Positions 16,577-24,862 of a stretch of DNA of 64,000 nucleotides are shown here, in pieces. How positions within the stretch are numbered: position 1 is the stretch's first letter; every line of letters begins with the position of its first letter. The notes under the pieces were generated by a model. It made no database searches and was not told the DNA's origin. It saw only the letters and a program-made list of their open reading frames with translations. This DNA comes from Streptomyces spongiicola. Its GTDB lineage: Bacteria > Actinomycetota > Actinomycetes > Streptomycetales > Streptomycetaceae. The translations under genes and the position numbers were made by a program. The stretch is from positions 3,429,001 to 3,493,000 of the forward strand of contig NZ_CP029254.1 of NCBI RefSeq assembly GCF_003122365.1, given 5' to 3'.

Positions 16577-16786
16577 CTACCCGAGGTCGGTCCGCGCCCC
16601 CTGACCAGGGCGTTGGAAGTTGATGATCGTGGCAGGCTTCCAGACGGGAGAGCGCCCGAAGACCGCATCCGGCTCGGGCAGCTCTCCGCGCCTTCGGGAC
16701 CGGTACGTACGGATCGTCTGAGGAGTGACGCCCCAGTACCCGGCGACGTCCCCGATGGTCCAGTAGTCGGCGTTCGGGTCGGCCAT
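16577..16786 (-). CDS. Small helix-turn-helix DNA-binding protein (MerR/excisionase-like)
   Basis: A 69-residue protein with an N-terminal winged-HTH of the MerR/AlpA kind (YWTIGDVAGYWGVTPQTIRT, then PEPDAVFGRSPVWKPATI, the usual wing and 'trait' strand). The start is secure: AAGGAGGTG precedes ATG 16786 by 5-6 nt. It is the first gene inside attL and is divergent from the transfer operon, with inverted repeats between them. It could be a transfer regulator or a recombination directionality factor; other HTH candidates lie beside the integrase, so I favour a regulator. Confidence 0.8.
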   Translation of the reverse strand: MADPNADYWTIGDVAGYWGVTPQTIRTYRSRRRGELPEPDAVFGRSPVWKPATIINFQRPGQGARTDLG

Positions 16787-16871
16787 GTCGCACCTCCTTG
16801 TCGTCATGAAGTGGACGAAGTCTATGTAGCCACCGACGTCGGGCCCACGCCACAACCTCGCCCCCTTGATG

Positions 16872-16923
16872 TTGACAAGGTTCGTGACCGAATCTAACTT
16901 CGTCCATCCAAGATGGACAAAGT
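16872..16923 (+). promoter_or_regulatory. Promoter and inverted-repeat operator of the transfer operon
   Basis: A near-consensus promoter: TTGACA (16872-16877), 17-nt spacer, TAACTT (16895-16900). Overlapping the -10 is a 27-bp inverted repeat (16897-16908 with 16912-16923, one mismatch) with arms ACTTCGTCCATC. Related half-sites lie at 16810-16820 (GTGGACGAAGT) and near 16930. The repeat is well placed for repression of both the rightward operon and the divergent HTH gene. Confidence 0.6.
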
Positions 16924-17015
16924 TTGCGGTCCATCTACGCGACGGCCCCGGCTCGGTGCGTCCAACACCGGCCGGGGCCTGACGGACCAACCTGCTCAAG
17001 ACAGGAAGACCCGCT

Positions 17016-17123
17016 GTGATCAACCTTCCCACGCCCCCTCGCGCCGCTCGTACGGTGCGCGGCCTGCTCGACGCCTTCCCGGCCGCCGAACAGATCCAGG
17101 TGGCCCAGGCGGTGACTGCGTGA
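17016..17123 (+). CDS. Small ORF, first gene of the transfer operon
   Basis: A 35-residue ORF starting GTG with AGGAAG about 8 nt upstream, about 110 bp downstream of the predicted promoter. The product is helical and hydrophobic-polar (TVRGLLDAFPAAEQIQVAQA). Its stop overlaps the next start (TGATG). No family is recognised. The ribosome binding site and coupling support it being translated. Confidence 0.5.
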   Translation: MINLPTPPRAARTVRGLLDAFPAAEQIQVAQAVTA

Positions 17124-17293
17124 TGACGACCACCCCCGCCCCGGCCCCGGACGCCGACCACACGAGCGGCGGCCCGCGCCGCCTGGTCGCGGCCGGGATC
17201 ATCGCTCGCCACCAGGACCGCACCTTCCTCATCAGCGTCACCGCCGCCGGTGTCACAGGGAGCCTGCTCCGCACCGAGGGAGGCAGGTCGTGA
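17123..17293 (+). CDS. Small hypothetical protein
   Basis: A 56-residue protein starting at the ATG that overlaps the preceding stop and ending in a GTGA overlap with the next gene. The N-terminus is Pro/Ala-rich; the C-terminal part has short strand-like segments (RTFLISVTAAGVTGSLL). Translational coupling on both sides is the main evidence. Function unknown. Confidence 0.5.
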   Translation: MTTTPAPAPDADHTSGGPRRLVAAGIIARHQDRTFLISVTAAGVTGSLLRTEGGRS

Positions 17294-17709
17294 CCGACCA
17301 GTTCCCCACCACCGACGACATCGCTTCCGTCTTCACCGCGGTCGCTGTCCACTTCACCGAGGTGCATCCCGCCGAGGCGCTGCACCCTGACTCGCTGCTG
17401 GTCACCATCAGCGCCGGGACGTACAAGCTCATCGGCCGGACCCTCGACGGACGGTCCATCGTCCTGTCCCGCGCGGTCGCCCAGACCGCGCCGGACGTCC
17501 CGGATGGGGCGACCCGAGGCGAGTACGCCGCCCTCCTGGTCGACGCCATCCCCGGCCTCGACCGCTTCGAGGACGACGGGGCCGGCCTCTGGGCGGCGGG
17601 CCCGGTCGTCCCCACCCTGCCCCGCCCCCGCACCGAACCCGGACCCGGACCGCGTACGAAACCCGGCCGTGCCCGCATCCCCGACCAGCCGAAGCAGCTG
17701 GAGGCGTGA
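17290..17709 (+). CDS. Hypothetical AICE protein
   Basis: A 139-residue protein. The first 100 residues look globular (DDIASVFTAVAVHFTEVHPA, LLVTISAGTYKLIGRTLDG) and the C-terminal 35 residues are Pro/Arg-rich. The GTG start overlaps the preceding TGA, and its own TGA overlaps the next ATG. It lies in the small-ORF run that precedes spd/tra genes, where many AICEs carry unassigned proteins. No function assigned. Confidence 0.65.
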   Translation: MTDQFPTTDDIASVFTAVAVHFTEVHPAEALHPDSLLVTISAGTYKLIGRTLDGRSIVLSRAVAQTAPDVPDGATRGEYAALLVDAIPGLDRFEDDGAGLWAAGPVVPTLPRPRTEPGPGPRTKPGRARIPDQPKQLEA

Positions 17710-17864
17710 TGGCGGACGCCCCCGCTCGGTCCGAGACGGTGGCCGAGCTCCACGCGCAGGCGGCCCGGGAGTACGCCGAGGCCGAGGCGCGCCGCCGGGC
17801 GCAGGACCACCGTGACGACGCCGGCCTCAGCGCCCGCGGAGCCGAGGACGCTGCGGCCCGCTGA
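17709..17864 (+). CDS. Small alpha-helical protein
   Basis: A 51-residue, highly charged Ala/Arg/Glu-rich protein (VAELHAQAAREYAEAEARRR) predicted to be one long helix. ATG overlaps the upstream stop (TGATG). It ends about 100 bp before the next gene. Function unknown. Confidence 0.5.
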   Translation: MADAPARSETVAELHAQAAREYAEAEARRRAQDHRDDAGLSARGAEDAAAR

Positions 17865-17964
17865 CCCACCCCTCCGCGGGGTCCCGGGGCCGGCGTACGT
17901 CGTCTCCGGGCCCCCGCGGCCCCATCCTTCTGCGACCTCTCCACGATTCAGGGAGCACAGCTCG

Positions 17965-18546
17965 ATGTACGACCACACCGCCGACCCGACGTGCCTGCTC
18001 TCGCAGGCCGCCGACGACGTCCGTTCCTTCAACCACGTCTCCCGCGCGACGGCGCCCGGCTGGGACTACCCGAGCCACGCGTACGACGCGCTCGGCGCTC
18101 TCTCCCGGCTGACGGGCATGCTTCCGCAGGCCCTGGAGCAGATCGTCCGGCCGGTGACCCACACCCACGGCAACGGCCGCGTGCTCATCGACGGAGGCGG
18201 CGACGCCGACGTGGCGGTCGAGTACCTCCGGGCCGCACTGTCCAAGGCCGTGCACGCGGCAGCCCAGCTGTCCGAAGCCGTCCAGCGGATGCACAGCGAG
18301 ACCTCCCCCATGGGCCTCGACACCCGCGGCCTGCCGGCGTTCGAGGACAACGACCAAAACGACGAGGAGCCCGCAGCCTGCGCCCGCTGTCGCAAGCCGT
18401 TCGACCACGCCGACCTCCGGCACGACGGCGCCGGCCAGTACGCCTCCACCCCCTGGTGCCGCCGCTGTATCGACCACTGCCACGACGGCAGCACCGAGCA
18501 CGTCTGCGTCATCTGCGACCCGGCCCGCTACGGAGGCACCCGATGA
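17965..18546 (+). CDS. Hypothetical protein with C-terminal zinc-finger-like Cys cluster
   Basis: A 193-residue protein. The N-terminal 120 residues are helical (LLSQAADDVRSFNHVSRA, LEQIVRPV). The C-terminal 60 residues carry several CxxC/HxxC motifs (CARCRKPFDHADLR, WCRRCIDHCHDG, HVCVICD) suggesting a treble-clef or RING-like zinc fold. ATG 17965 has GGGAG upstream; the frame is open further upstream without a good start. Its stop overlaps the SpdB-like start (ATGA). Similar proteins accompany spdB in Streptomyces elements, but the role is unknown. Confidence 0.7.
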   Translation: MYDHTADPTCLLSQAADDVRSFNHVSRATAPGWDYPSHAYDALGALSRLTGMLPQALEQIVRPVTHTHGNGRVLIDGGGDADVAVEYLRAALSKAVHAAAQLSEAVQRMHSETSPMGLDTRGLPAFEDNDQNDEEPAACARCRKPFDHADLRHDGAGQYASTPWCRRCIDHCHDGSTEHVCVICDPARYGGTR

Positions 18547-19613
18547 GGCCCAAGACCCGCATGGTCCGCCGGACCCGGCACGTGCCCGTCGCCCTCGGCG
18601 GCCGTACCCGCATGGGCACGCAGACCTACGAGGAAGCCGTACCCGTCGCGCCTCGTGACTGGGACTACGTCATCCTCACCGGCTCCACCGTCGCCGCCGC
18701 GGCACTCCTGGCCGTCTGTGTCGTGTGGACCACCGCGTCCGTGGGCGGTCTGCTCGCCCACGCGGTCCCGGCGTGGGTCGCCTACCTCGTGTCCGGCGGA
18801 TTCGACCTGGTATGGATCATCTGCCTCAGCCTGGAATGGGTCGCCCGCTACGACGACGACCGGTCCGCATCCGTGAAGAAGGCCGGCCGGATGTTCCTCG
18901 CCATCGCCATGGCGGCGGTCGGCGCGCACGGGTGGATGGCCGGGAACCCGGCGGTCGGCATCGTCGGCGCCCTCGTCGCGCTGCTCGCCAAGGGCGCCTG
19001 GACCCAGGTGATGAACTACCACAGGGTGCCGCTGTCCGAGCCGGTCCGTGACGTCCTGGCGCAGGAGCGCGCGGAACTCGGCCTGGAGCTGGTCCTCGCC
19101 GCGCACCAGCGGCAGGTGCTCCGCACCCGCGGGCAGCTCGCCTCCTACCGTGCCGCTCTCGCCGCCCAGGAAGAGCCCGCCGTGAAGGTGTCCCAGATGC
19201 CACGCACGGTTCCGGGCGAACGCGCAGAGAGCACCGTCCGTGCCGCAGTGCGTGCCGCTCAGGCCGCGCTGCCAGACGCTGATGCGGCGGCGATCGTCGC
19301 CCAGCTTGATCACGCCGGGATCAGCGTGGACGAGGACACCGTCCGGGCCTTGATCGGGGAGCCCAGGACCAGCGGGGCAGAAGATGCGCATCGACCTGCT
19401 GCGCCCGCGCATCAGCAGGTCAGCGCCCTGAACGTGGTCACCGTCGAGGCCGCCGTCGTCGAGGCCGCATCCATCCTCGGCCCGGACGCATCAGCCCGTG
19501 AGATCGCCGAGTACGTCGCGCGTCACCGGCGTCTGGCCGTCACCGAGCCCTACGTCCGCACCGCCCTCTCCAGGGCTGCCAAGAAGACCGAGATGGACGG
19601 CGGATACGCGTGA
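18543..19613 (+). CDS. SpdB-like spread/transfer membrane protein
   Basis: A 356-residue protein. Three or four hydrophobic helices lie between residues about 40 and 155 (VILTGSTVAAAALLAVCVVW, WVAYLVSGGFDLVWIICLSL, AGRMFLAIAMAAVGAHGWMA). A long hydrophilic, helical C-terminal half contains two HTH-like repeats (DADAAAIVAQLDHAGISVDE and ASAREIAEYVARHRRLAVTE). This is the usual make-up of SpdB proteins, which help transferred DNA spread across septa inside recipient mycelium. GGAGG precedes the ATG, and it is coupled to the genes on both sides. Confidence 0.8.
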   Translation: MRPKTRMVRRTRHVPVALGGRTRMGTQTYEEAVPVAPRDWDYVILTGSTVAAAALLAVCVVWTTASVGGLLAHAVPAWVAYLVSGGFDLVWIICLSLEWVARYDDDRSASVKKAGRMFLAIAMAAVGAHGWMAGNPAVGIVGALVALLAKGAWTQVMNYHRVPLSEPVRDVLAQERAELGLELVLAAHQRQVLRTRGQLASYRAALAAQEEPAVKVSQMPRTVPGERAESTVRAAVRAAQAALPDADAAAIVAQLDHAGISVDEDTVRALIGEPRTSGAEDAHRPAAPAHQQVSALNVVTVEAAVVEAASILGPDASAREIAEYVARHRRLAVTEPYVRTALSRAAKKTEMDGGYA

Positions 19614-19789
19614 TGCGCTGGCTCCTCCTCGGTGCCCTGCTCGGGCTGCTCATCATGTTCCCCGCGCTCCTGACGGCAGTCGTGGGTGCCGCCACGGCGG
19701 CCGTCTCTGAGCCGGTCGTCACGGCATTCGTCATCGGCCTCACGGCCCCTCGCCGGCCGCCCCGGCTGGCTCTGAGGAGGACCCCGTGA
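19613..19789 (+). CDS. Small membrane protein (SpdA-like position)
   Basis: A 58-residue protein with one or two hydrophobic helices (WLLLGALLGLLIMFPALLTA, then AAVSEPVVTAFVIGL) and a basic C-terminus. ATG overlaps the spdB stop (TGATG); its stop overlaps the next GTG. Probably membrane-located and part of the spread machinery by position only. Confidence 0.6.
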   Translation: MRWLLLGALLGLLIMFPALLTAVVGAATAAVSEPVVTAFVIGLTAPRRPPRLALRRTP

Positions 19790-19935
19790 AGGAGACGTTC
19801 CAAGACCGAATGTTCATGGGCAGTGAGGCCATCTATGCCCGCATCGAGGCGGGTGAGGAGTTCGACGTCACCGCGGCCCTCGGGGACGCCCGGCTACAGG
19901 CGTCCGTGACCAACGACGAACAGCCGCACCAGTAG
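19786..19935 (+). CDS. Small acidic hypothetical protein
   Basis: A 49-residue protein starting at a GTG that overlaps the previous TGA (GTGA). Acidic and helical (FMGSEAIYARIEAGEEFDVT). Last gene of the coupled spd group before a strong hairpin. Function unknown. Confidence 0.55.
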   Translation: MKETFQDRMFMGSEAIYARIEAGEEFDVTAALGDARLQASVTNDEQPHQ

Positions 19936-19941
19936 CCACGC

Positions 19942-19986
19942 CCCGGGGGCGGCCGTCCAACCGCCAAGTCGCCGGCCGCCCCCGGG
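19942..19986 (+). terminator. Strong hairpin between spd genes and the transfer ATPase
   Basis: Perfect 14-bp stem (19942-19955 with 19973-19986), 17-nt loop. It would end or attenuate the spd transcript 38 bp before the tra gene. Confidence 0.65.
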
Positions 19987-20024
19987 CCCATCCCCCTACC
20001 GAGTACGAGAACGGGACAGCAAGC

Positions 20025-22148
20025 ATGACGGACAACGTGATCCGGCTCCACAAGGACATCCCCGACGAAGCGCTGACGGCGGCCGAGGAGAGGCAGGACG
20101 CCGAGCTGCGACAGACCGTCGTCGACGTCGTCGAGAACGCCGAACCGCGGCCGGTCGACAACCCCGAGCTCACAGCCCCGGAGGGCACGTGGCTGGCCCA
20201 GGTGCAGGCATACCTCGCCGAGGCCCCGCCGATCATCCCCACGTTCCTGCGCAACGGCGCCGAGTTCGCCGACGCCGCTCGCTGGACGGTCTCCTACTAC
20301 GGGCACGTGACCGCGTTCCACGCCCTCCGCACGCCCGTCTACCTGACACGGCTGCTGATCCGGTTCCCGCGCGGCACCGGCCGGCTGATCGTCAGGTGGG
20401 GCCGGTGGGTGGCCGACACCGAGGCCCGCCCGGTCGAAGCCAAGACCGCCGCGTCCGCGGACATCGAGGCGTGGCTCGCCCTGTCCCGCGAGCACTCCCG
20501 CCGCGTACGCCCGCGCCGTATCGCCTCCCTCACTGTCGCCACCGCCACCGGCATCACCACCCTGGCCAGCGCGTTCCTCGTACCCGGCTGGACCCTCACC
20601 GCAGCCGTGGCGGGTGCCGCGCTGGCCGGCCTGAACGGCAAGAAGCACGACGGCAAACCGCTCATCACCCGCTACGTCGCCACGAACGCGCTGCGCCGCC
20701 TCGACTCCACCGAGGTCTTCGAAGCCCTCGCCGCGATCGGCATCGAGGGCAAAAAGGGCCGCCGCGGCGTGGAGTTCGCCGCCGAGGTGATGCGGGACGG
20801 GCCCGGCTGGCGCGCCGAAGTCGACCTCCCCGCAGGCGTGGAAGCCACCGCCGTCCTGGAGAAGCGATCCGCGCTCGCCGCCGCCATGCGCCGACCAATC
20901 AGCACCGTGTGGCCGGAGGCCGACCGCGCAGCCCACCCAGGCCGCCTCGTGCTGTGGGTGGCGCAGCGTGACCCCGCGAAGGCCGGGCGGAAGCTGTGGC
21001 CGCTGATGAAAGACGGCCAGGCGGACGTGTACGAGCCGCTGCCGTTCGGGTTCGACCCACGCGGCAACCTCGTCGAGATCACCCTCATGTACTCCAACCT
21101 CCTCGTCGGCGGCATCCCCGGCTCCGGCAAGACGAGCTGCGCCCTCGCGATCGTCCTCGGCGTCGCCCTCGACCCCACCGCCGAGCTGTGGATCTACGAG
21201 CTGAAGGGTTCCGGCGACCTCGACGCGGTCAAGCCCGTCTGCCACCGGTACGTCTCCGGCGACGAGGACGAGGACCTGGAGGCCGCCCTCGCCGGCCTGC
21301 GGTCCGGGATCGCCGAGTACCAGCGGCGCGCGAAGTTCATCAAGGCCCTGCCCGCCGGCGAGGTACCCGAGGGCCGCAAGGTGACCCGGGCCCTGGCGGA
21401 GAAGTACCCCGAGCAGCAGCTCGGGCCGCGCGTCATCGTCGTCGACGAGGTCCAAGAGCTGTTCACCCACCCCGACTACAAGGACGAAGCCGCCGCCCTG
21501 TGCACCTGGCTGATCAAGAAGGGCCGCGCGTACGGCCTGATCCTGATCCTGCTCACCCAGAACCCCGACGCCCCCTCCCTGCCCACCTCCGTCTCCTCCA
21601 GCGTCGGCACCCGCCTGTGCCTCGCGGTCATGGACTGGCGAGCGAACAACAACGTGCTCGGTACCGGCGCCTACGACCGGGGCCTGCGCGCCACGGACAT
21701 CAGCGTCGACGAGCAGGGAACCGGCATCCTCGCCCGCGGCCGGGAAGGCACCACCGTGCGAGCCGCGTTCATCAAACAGACCGAGGCCGAGGAGATCGGC
21801 AAGCGAGCCCTGGCACTGCGCACCGCCGCCGGGACACTGTCCGGACAGTCGGCCGGACAGCGCGTGGAGGAGCACGACGTGGAGACGGTCCTGGACCACC
21901 TGCGGGTCGTATGGCCGGACGGCACCGAATCCGTGCACTCCCACCGGCTCGTCGAGGCCCTGGCCGCCTACCGACCGGACCTGTACAAGCCCTGGCTCGA
22001 CATGGACGCCGCAGGCGCCTCGACCGCGCTCAGCGCAGCGCTGAAGCCGTTCAAGGTGGCCACCCGGCAGCTGACCATCCGCGAGTGCTGCGGGGGCGCG
22101 AAGGGCGTGCGGTGGGCAGATGTCCCGGCGGTCGACGACGGCGAGTAG
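20025..22148 (+). CDS. FtsK/SpoIIIE-type DNA translocase (TraB/TraSA-like)
   Basis: A 707-residue conjugation ATPase. Two hydrophobic segments lie near residues 160-205 (SLTVATATGITTLASAFLVP, LTAAVAGAALAGL) as membrane anchor. The motor domain has Walker A GGIPGSGKTS near residue 364, Walker B VIVVDEVQEL near 475 and the sensor-like ILLTQNPDAP. Proteins of this type form hexameric pores and pump double-stranded plasmid DNA between hyphae without a relaxase. The C-terminal about 60 residues, which include a Cys pair, may be the wHTH that reads clt repeats. ATG 20025 has only a weak GGGA upstream. Confidence 0.88.
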   Translation: MTDNVIRLHKDIPDEALTAAEERQDAELRQTVVDVVENAEPRPVDNPELTAPEGTWLAQVQAYLAEAPPIIPTFLRNGAEFADAARWTVSYYGHVTAFHALRTPVYLTRLLIRFPRGTGRLIVRWGRWVADTEARPVEAKTAASADIEAWLALSREHSRRVRPRRIASLTVATATGITTLASAFLVPGWTLTAAVAGAALAGLNGKKHDGKPLITRYVATNALRRLDSTEVFEALAAIGIEGKKGRRGVEFAAEVMRDGPGWRAEVDLPAGVEATAVLEKRSALAAAMRRPISTVWPEADRAAHPGRLVLWVAQRDPAKAGRKLWPLMKDGQADVYEPLPFGFDPRGNLVEITLMYSNLLVGGIPGSGKTSCALAIVLGVALDPTAELWIYELKGSGDLDAVKPVCHRYVSGDEDEDLEAALAGLRSGIAEYQRRAKFIKALPAGEVPEGRKVTRALAEKYPEQQLGPRVIVVDEVQELFTHPDYKDEAAALCTWLIKKGRAYGLILILLTQNPDAPSLPTSVSSSVGTRLCLAVMDWRANNNVLGTGAYDRGLRATDISVDEQGTGILARGREGTTVRAAFIKQTEAEEIGKRALALRTAAGTLSGQSAGQRVEEHDVETVLDHLRVVWPDGTESVHSHRLVEALAAYRPDLYKPWLDMDAAGASTALSAALKPFKVATRQLTIRECCGGAKGVRWADVPAVDDGE

Positions 22149-22149
22149 G

Positions 22150-22406
22150 GCCCACGGGCCGGTTTCGAGTGGAGGTGGTGGTTTCACCCCCACCCGAAAC
22201 CGGTTTCGCCCCCGATATCGGCCCTGAGCTGGGAAGTTTCGGGTTTCGGGGACCCGCCGACAACGCCGGAATCCCCGCAGAGTCACGTCGTCCCGTGTCC
22301 GGCTGGGCCGAATCCGCCCCGGAACGCCAGCCCCTCACAGACCGCGTCGGCCAACCGAGACGGTTCGTGTTCCCCATCGGGGGGCCGCCTGCTGCGAGTC
22401 CGCCTG
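22150..22406. promoter_or_regulatory. GTTTCG-rich palindromic region, candidate clt
   Basis: Directly after the tra stop codon there are at least four GTTTCG/CGAAAC words within 90 bp (22162, 22195-22208, 22236, 22243), including a perfect 14-bp palindrome CGAAACCGGTTTCG at 22195-22208. TraB-type translocases recognise short repeats at the clt locus, which is often near tra. The assignment to clt rests on position and repetition only. Confidence 0.4.
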
Positions 22407-22727
22407 CTACAGGGAACGGTCGGCGATCTGCCGCAGCCGCTCCTCGAACACCTTCTGCGCATCAGGAGTGAGCGTCGCGAGGGCTACGAGCGTGGTCAAT
22501 GCGACGTCGCACAACTCCTTCTGGACGTCCTGCCAGGTGTGACTCGCCCCCTTCCGGGGGTTCGCCGCCCACGCCCCGTGCAAGGCCTCCGCGACCTCAC
22601 CGAACTCCTCACCGATCTTCAGCACACGCAGCAGGCGCGCCTCGTCGGGCGACACAGGGCTCTCGGCGTCCAGCCAGTCCCGCAGCCGCTCAACGGTCTC
22701 CCAGGTGCTCGCGTCCAACGTCGTCAC
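22407..22727 (-). CDS. MazG-like nucleotide pyrophosphohydrolase
   Basis: A 106-residue protein with the MazG/dUTPase-type helical metal site: KIGEEFGEVAEALHG supplies the EExxE pair and KELCDVALTTLVALATL the second E/D helix. Such enzymes hydrolyse non-canonical or signalling nucleoside triphosphates. GTG 22727 is chosen; the frame continues upstream to 22814 but without a binding site. It points toward the tra gene and away from the HAD gene, so it is a separate unit in the cargo block. Confidence 0.78.
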   Translation of the reverse strand: MTTLDASTWETVERLRDWLDAESPVSPDEARLLRVLKIGEEFGEVAEALHGAWAANPRKGASHTWQDVQKELCDVALTTLVALATLTPDAQKVFEERLRQIADRSL

Positions 22728-22879
22728 CTTCTCTTCTTGTGATCTCGTATCAGGACCGGGCGTTGCGGCTCCCGCAACATTGCTTTCGAGGGGAGAGCGG
22801 CCCGCCCCCATCACCGCTGGCTCGGGGGCGGGCGAGTACCTTCACGGGTGTTCAGATGTACCCGGAAGGTGGTGGAAGC

Positions 22880-23530
22880 GTGGCACATCGCAACGACAGT
22901 CGACCTCTCTATCAGGGGCTGATCCTGGACTTCGTGGGGGTGCTGACCGCCGGCGTGTTGGAGGCGCATCGGACCTGGTGTGTCGGCCAGGGGCTCGCTC
23001 CTAACGCCTGGCGAGCCACTTTGGAGGACCACCCCGAGGGGCGCAGCCTGTACGCCGCGCTGGAGTCGGGACAGCTGACCCAGGCTGAGTGGAACAGGCG
23101 TACGGCGCCGCTGCTGGGTGTGGATGAACACCACAACCTGATGGGCCGGGCGTGGTCAGCCGTGCGTCCGGCGGACAGCATGGTCGCCCTGGCCCGGGCG
23201 GCCCGGGCGGCGGGGATGCGGGTGGCGTTGTTGTCGAACTCCTTTGGCCTGGAGCCCTACGACCCGTACGGAACGCTGGGCGTGTGGGAGCTGTTCGACG
23301 TAACAGTGATCTCCGAGCGAGAGGGCATCGCCAAGCCCGATCCGGCGATCTACCAGCGCACCCTGGAACGGATGGGCTTGCCCGGAGAGGTGTGTGTGTT
23401 CGTGGACGACAACCCGGTGAACCTTCCTCCGGCGGCAGACCTCGGGATCACCACGGTCCATGCCGACGGCCAGGCCGACACTGTGAAACGCCTGTCGAAT
23501 CTACTGGGGGTGCTTCCCGCCGCAGCGTGA
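22880..23530 (+). CDS. HAD-superfamily hydrolase
   Basis: A 216-residue HAD phosphatase-like protein (subfamily IA type). Motif I is ILDFVGVLT, with nucleophile D17 but Val in the usual second-Asp position, as in the epoxide-hydrolase N-terminal/YihX-like branch. Motif II is VALLSNS, motif III Lys lies in GIAKPDPAIY and motif IV is VFVDDNPVNL. GTG 22880 has GGTGGAAG close upstream; ATG 22856 is an alternative start. The substrate is probably a small phosphorylated metabolite. Confidence 0.82.
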   Translation: MAHRNDSRPLYQGLILDFVGVLTAGVLEAHRTWCVGQGLAPNAWRATLEDHPEGRSLYAALESGQLTQAEWNRRTAPLLGVDEHHNLMGRAWSAVRPADSMVALARAARAAGMRVALLSNSFGLEPYDPYGTLGVWELFDVTVISEREGIAKPDPAIYQRTLERMGLPGEVCVFVDDNPVNLPPAADLGITTVHADGQADTVKRLSNLLGVLPAAA

Positions 23531-23543
23531 GAGACACCGAAGG

Positions 23544-23587
23544 CAGGTCCGCCCCTCCTTGCCGAACTGGCAGGCGGGGCGGACCTG
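23544..23587 (+). terminator. Terminator of the HAD gene
   Basis: Perfect 12-bp stem (23544-23555 with 23576-23587) and an inner TGCC/GGCA pair in the loop, 14 bp after the stop codon. Confidence 0.7.
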
Positions 23588-23618
23588 TTACGCGGCATCC
23601 CTGACGCGCGTACCGTCA

Positions 23619-23638
23619 CCTGTGAGGCCAATCACAGG
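23619..23638. promoter_or_regulatory. Perfect CRP-type palindrome upstream of the XRE gene
   Basis: CCTGTGA-N6-TCACAGG, containing TGTGA-N6-TCACA (23621-23636), which equals the CRP consensus. It ends 15 bp before the start codon of the XRE/TPR gene. It could bind the host Crp or the XRE protein itself. Confidence 0.55.
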
Positions 23639-23653
23639 AATGAGGCTCAGGGC

Positions 23654-24853
23654 ATGGGCAATTGGGACAGCTACACCACCGGGCAGCGGGTGAAACTCCT
23701 ACGCGGCACGGACTTCACGCAGGAGACGCTGGCCGAGGCCGCTGGGGTCTCAGTCGGTACCATACGCAAGATCGAGCAGGGCGGTTCCGTGAGCCTGCCG
23801 ACGCTACTTCGGGTCTCGGAGGCCCTTCACACCGACGTCTCGGTCCTCGTCGGCCAGCAGGCACCCCGCCGGGCCATGGCCGCTGCCGACCGAGCCGCCC
23901 TGCGGGGTCTGTCGGCGGCCGTGCACGACACAGCGGCCGGAATCGGCATCGATGCCGCGCCCCCGGAAGAGTCCGTGCACGCCGCCAAGCTGGCCGCGGC
24001 CTGGGAGCTGTACCAGCTTGGCGACTACACCGGTGCCGCACTGGCCGTGTCCCCGCTGGTACAGCAGGCAGCCGCGATGGTGAAAGCGATGCTGGCGGAC
24101 CGGGTGTGCGCGGCGCGCGGCGTCCTGTCGGATTCCTACCGGCTGGCCGCGTACTGCGCGAACCTCATGGGCGCGCGGGATCTCGCCTATGCGGCGGTCG
24201 GGCACGCGCAGACGCAGGCGGAGCTGGCGTCAGATCCGCTGCGGGTAGCGCTGGTCGCCTCGGGCCGGTCGTGGGTGTACCTGCGGGACTCGCGGCTTGT
24301 TCAGGCGCAGGAGGTCGCGGAGCAGGCCGCGAACGCGATCGAGCCCCGGTACACAGACAGCGACCCGAAGAGGCTCGCGGTGTACGGGTGTCACATCGTG
24401 TTCGCGTCCGTGGTGGCGTCCCGCAGAGGAGACTCGGATCGTGCGGGGGATCTCCTCAGCCATGCGCACGCAGTCGGGGCCCGGATGGGGAACGACATCA
24501 CCACGAACGGCGTGAGCTTCGGGCCGGTGTACGCGACTGCTCAGGCCGTAGGCATCAATGTGGCGCTCGGGCAGGCCGGGAAGGCCCTCACTCTGGGGAA
24601 GAGCCTGGGTGACCGGTCGGCGCTCCAGCAGGCGACGCAGAACCGGCTTGCGCTGGACCTGTCGATGGCGCAGTGCGAGGCTCGGATGTGGGACACGGCG
24701 CTGGACACCCTGATGTCGGTGTGCACCGAGCATCCGGAGTGGGCGCGGCACCAGGCGCTGACGGTGATCTTGGGGCGGCGTATCGGGAAGGCGAACAAGG
24801 GGGCGCTGCGGAAGCTGGGCGGCGTCCTTGGAGCAGACCTGCTGGCCGGCTGA
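23654..24853 (+). CDS. XRE-family regulator with TPR-like C-terminal region
   Basis: A 399-residue protein. An N-terminal XRE helix-turn-helix spans about residues 10-65 (GQRVKLLRGTDFTQETLAEA, GVSVGTIRKIEQG). The rest is all-helical with TPR-like repeats (LAAAWELYQLGDYTGAALAV, LVAQ-type helices, WDTALDTLMSV). This architecture is common in Streptomyces regulators that sense peptides or small ligands. It is upstream of the cargo cassette and is the best candidate for its regulator. Confidence 0.82.
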   Translation: MGNWDSYTTGQRVKLLRGTDFTQETLAEAAGVSVGTIRKIEQGGSVSLPTLLRVSEALHTDVSVLVGQQAPRRAMAAADRAALRGLSAAVHDTAAGIGIDAAPPEESVHAAKLAAAWELYQLGDYTGAALAVSPLVQQAAAMVKAMLADRVCAARGVLSDSYRLAAYCANLMGARDLAYAAVGHAQTQAELASDPLRVALVASGRSWVYLRDSRLVQAQEVAEQAANAIEPRYTDSDPKRLAVYGCHIVFASVVASRRGDSDRAGDLLSHAHAVGARMGNDITTNGVSFGPVYATAQAVGINVALGQAGKALTLGKSLGDRSALQQATQNRLALDLSMAQCEARMWDTALDTLMSVCTEHPEWARHQALTVILGRRIGKANKGALRKLGGVLGADLLAG

Positions 24854-24862
24854 TGCTCGACT

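Noticed and set aside
19833-22286. An 817-codon minus-strand frame opposite the transfer ATPase
   Set aside because: Antisense shadow; the plus-strand protein has Walker motifs and homologue-like structure.
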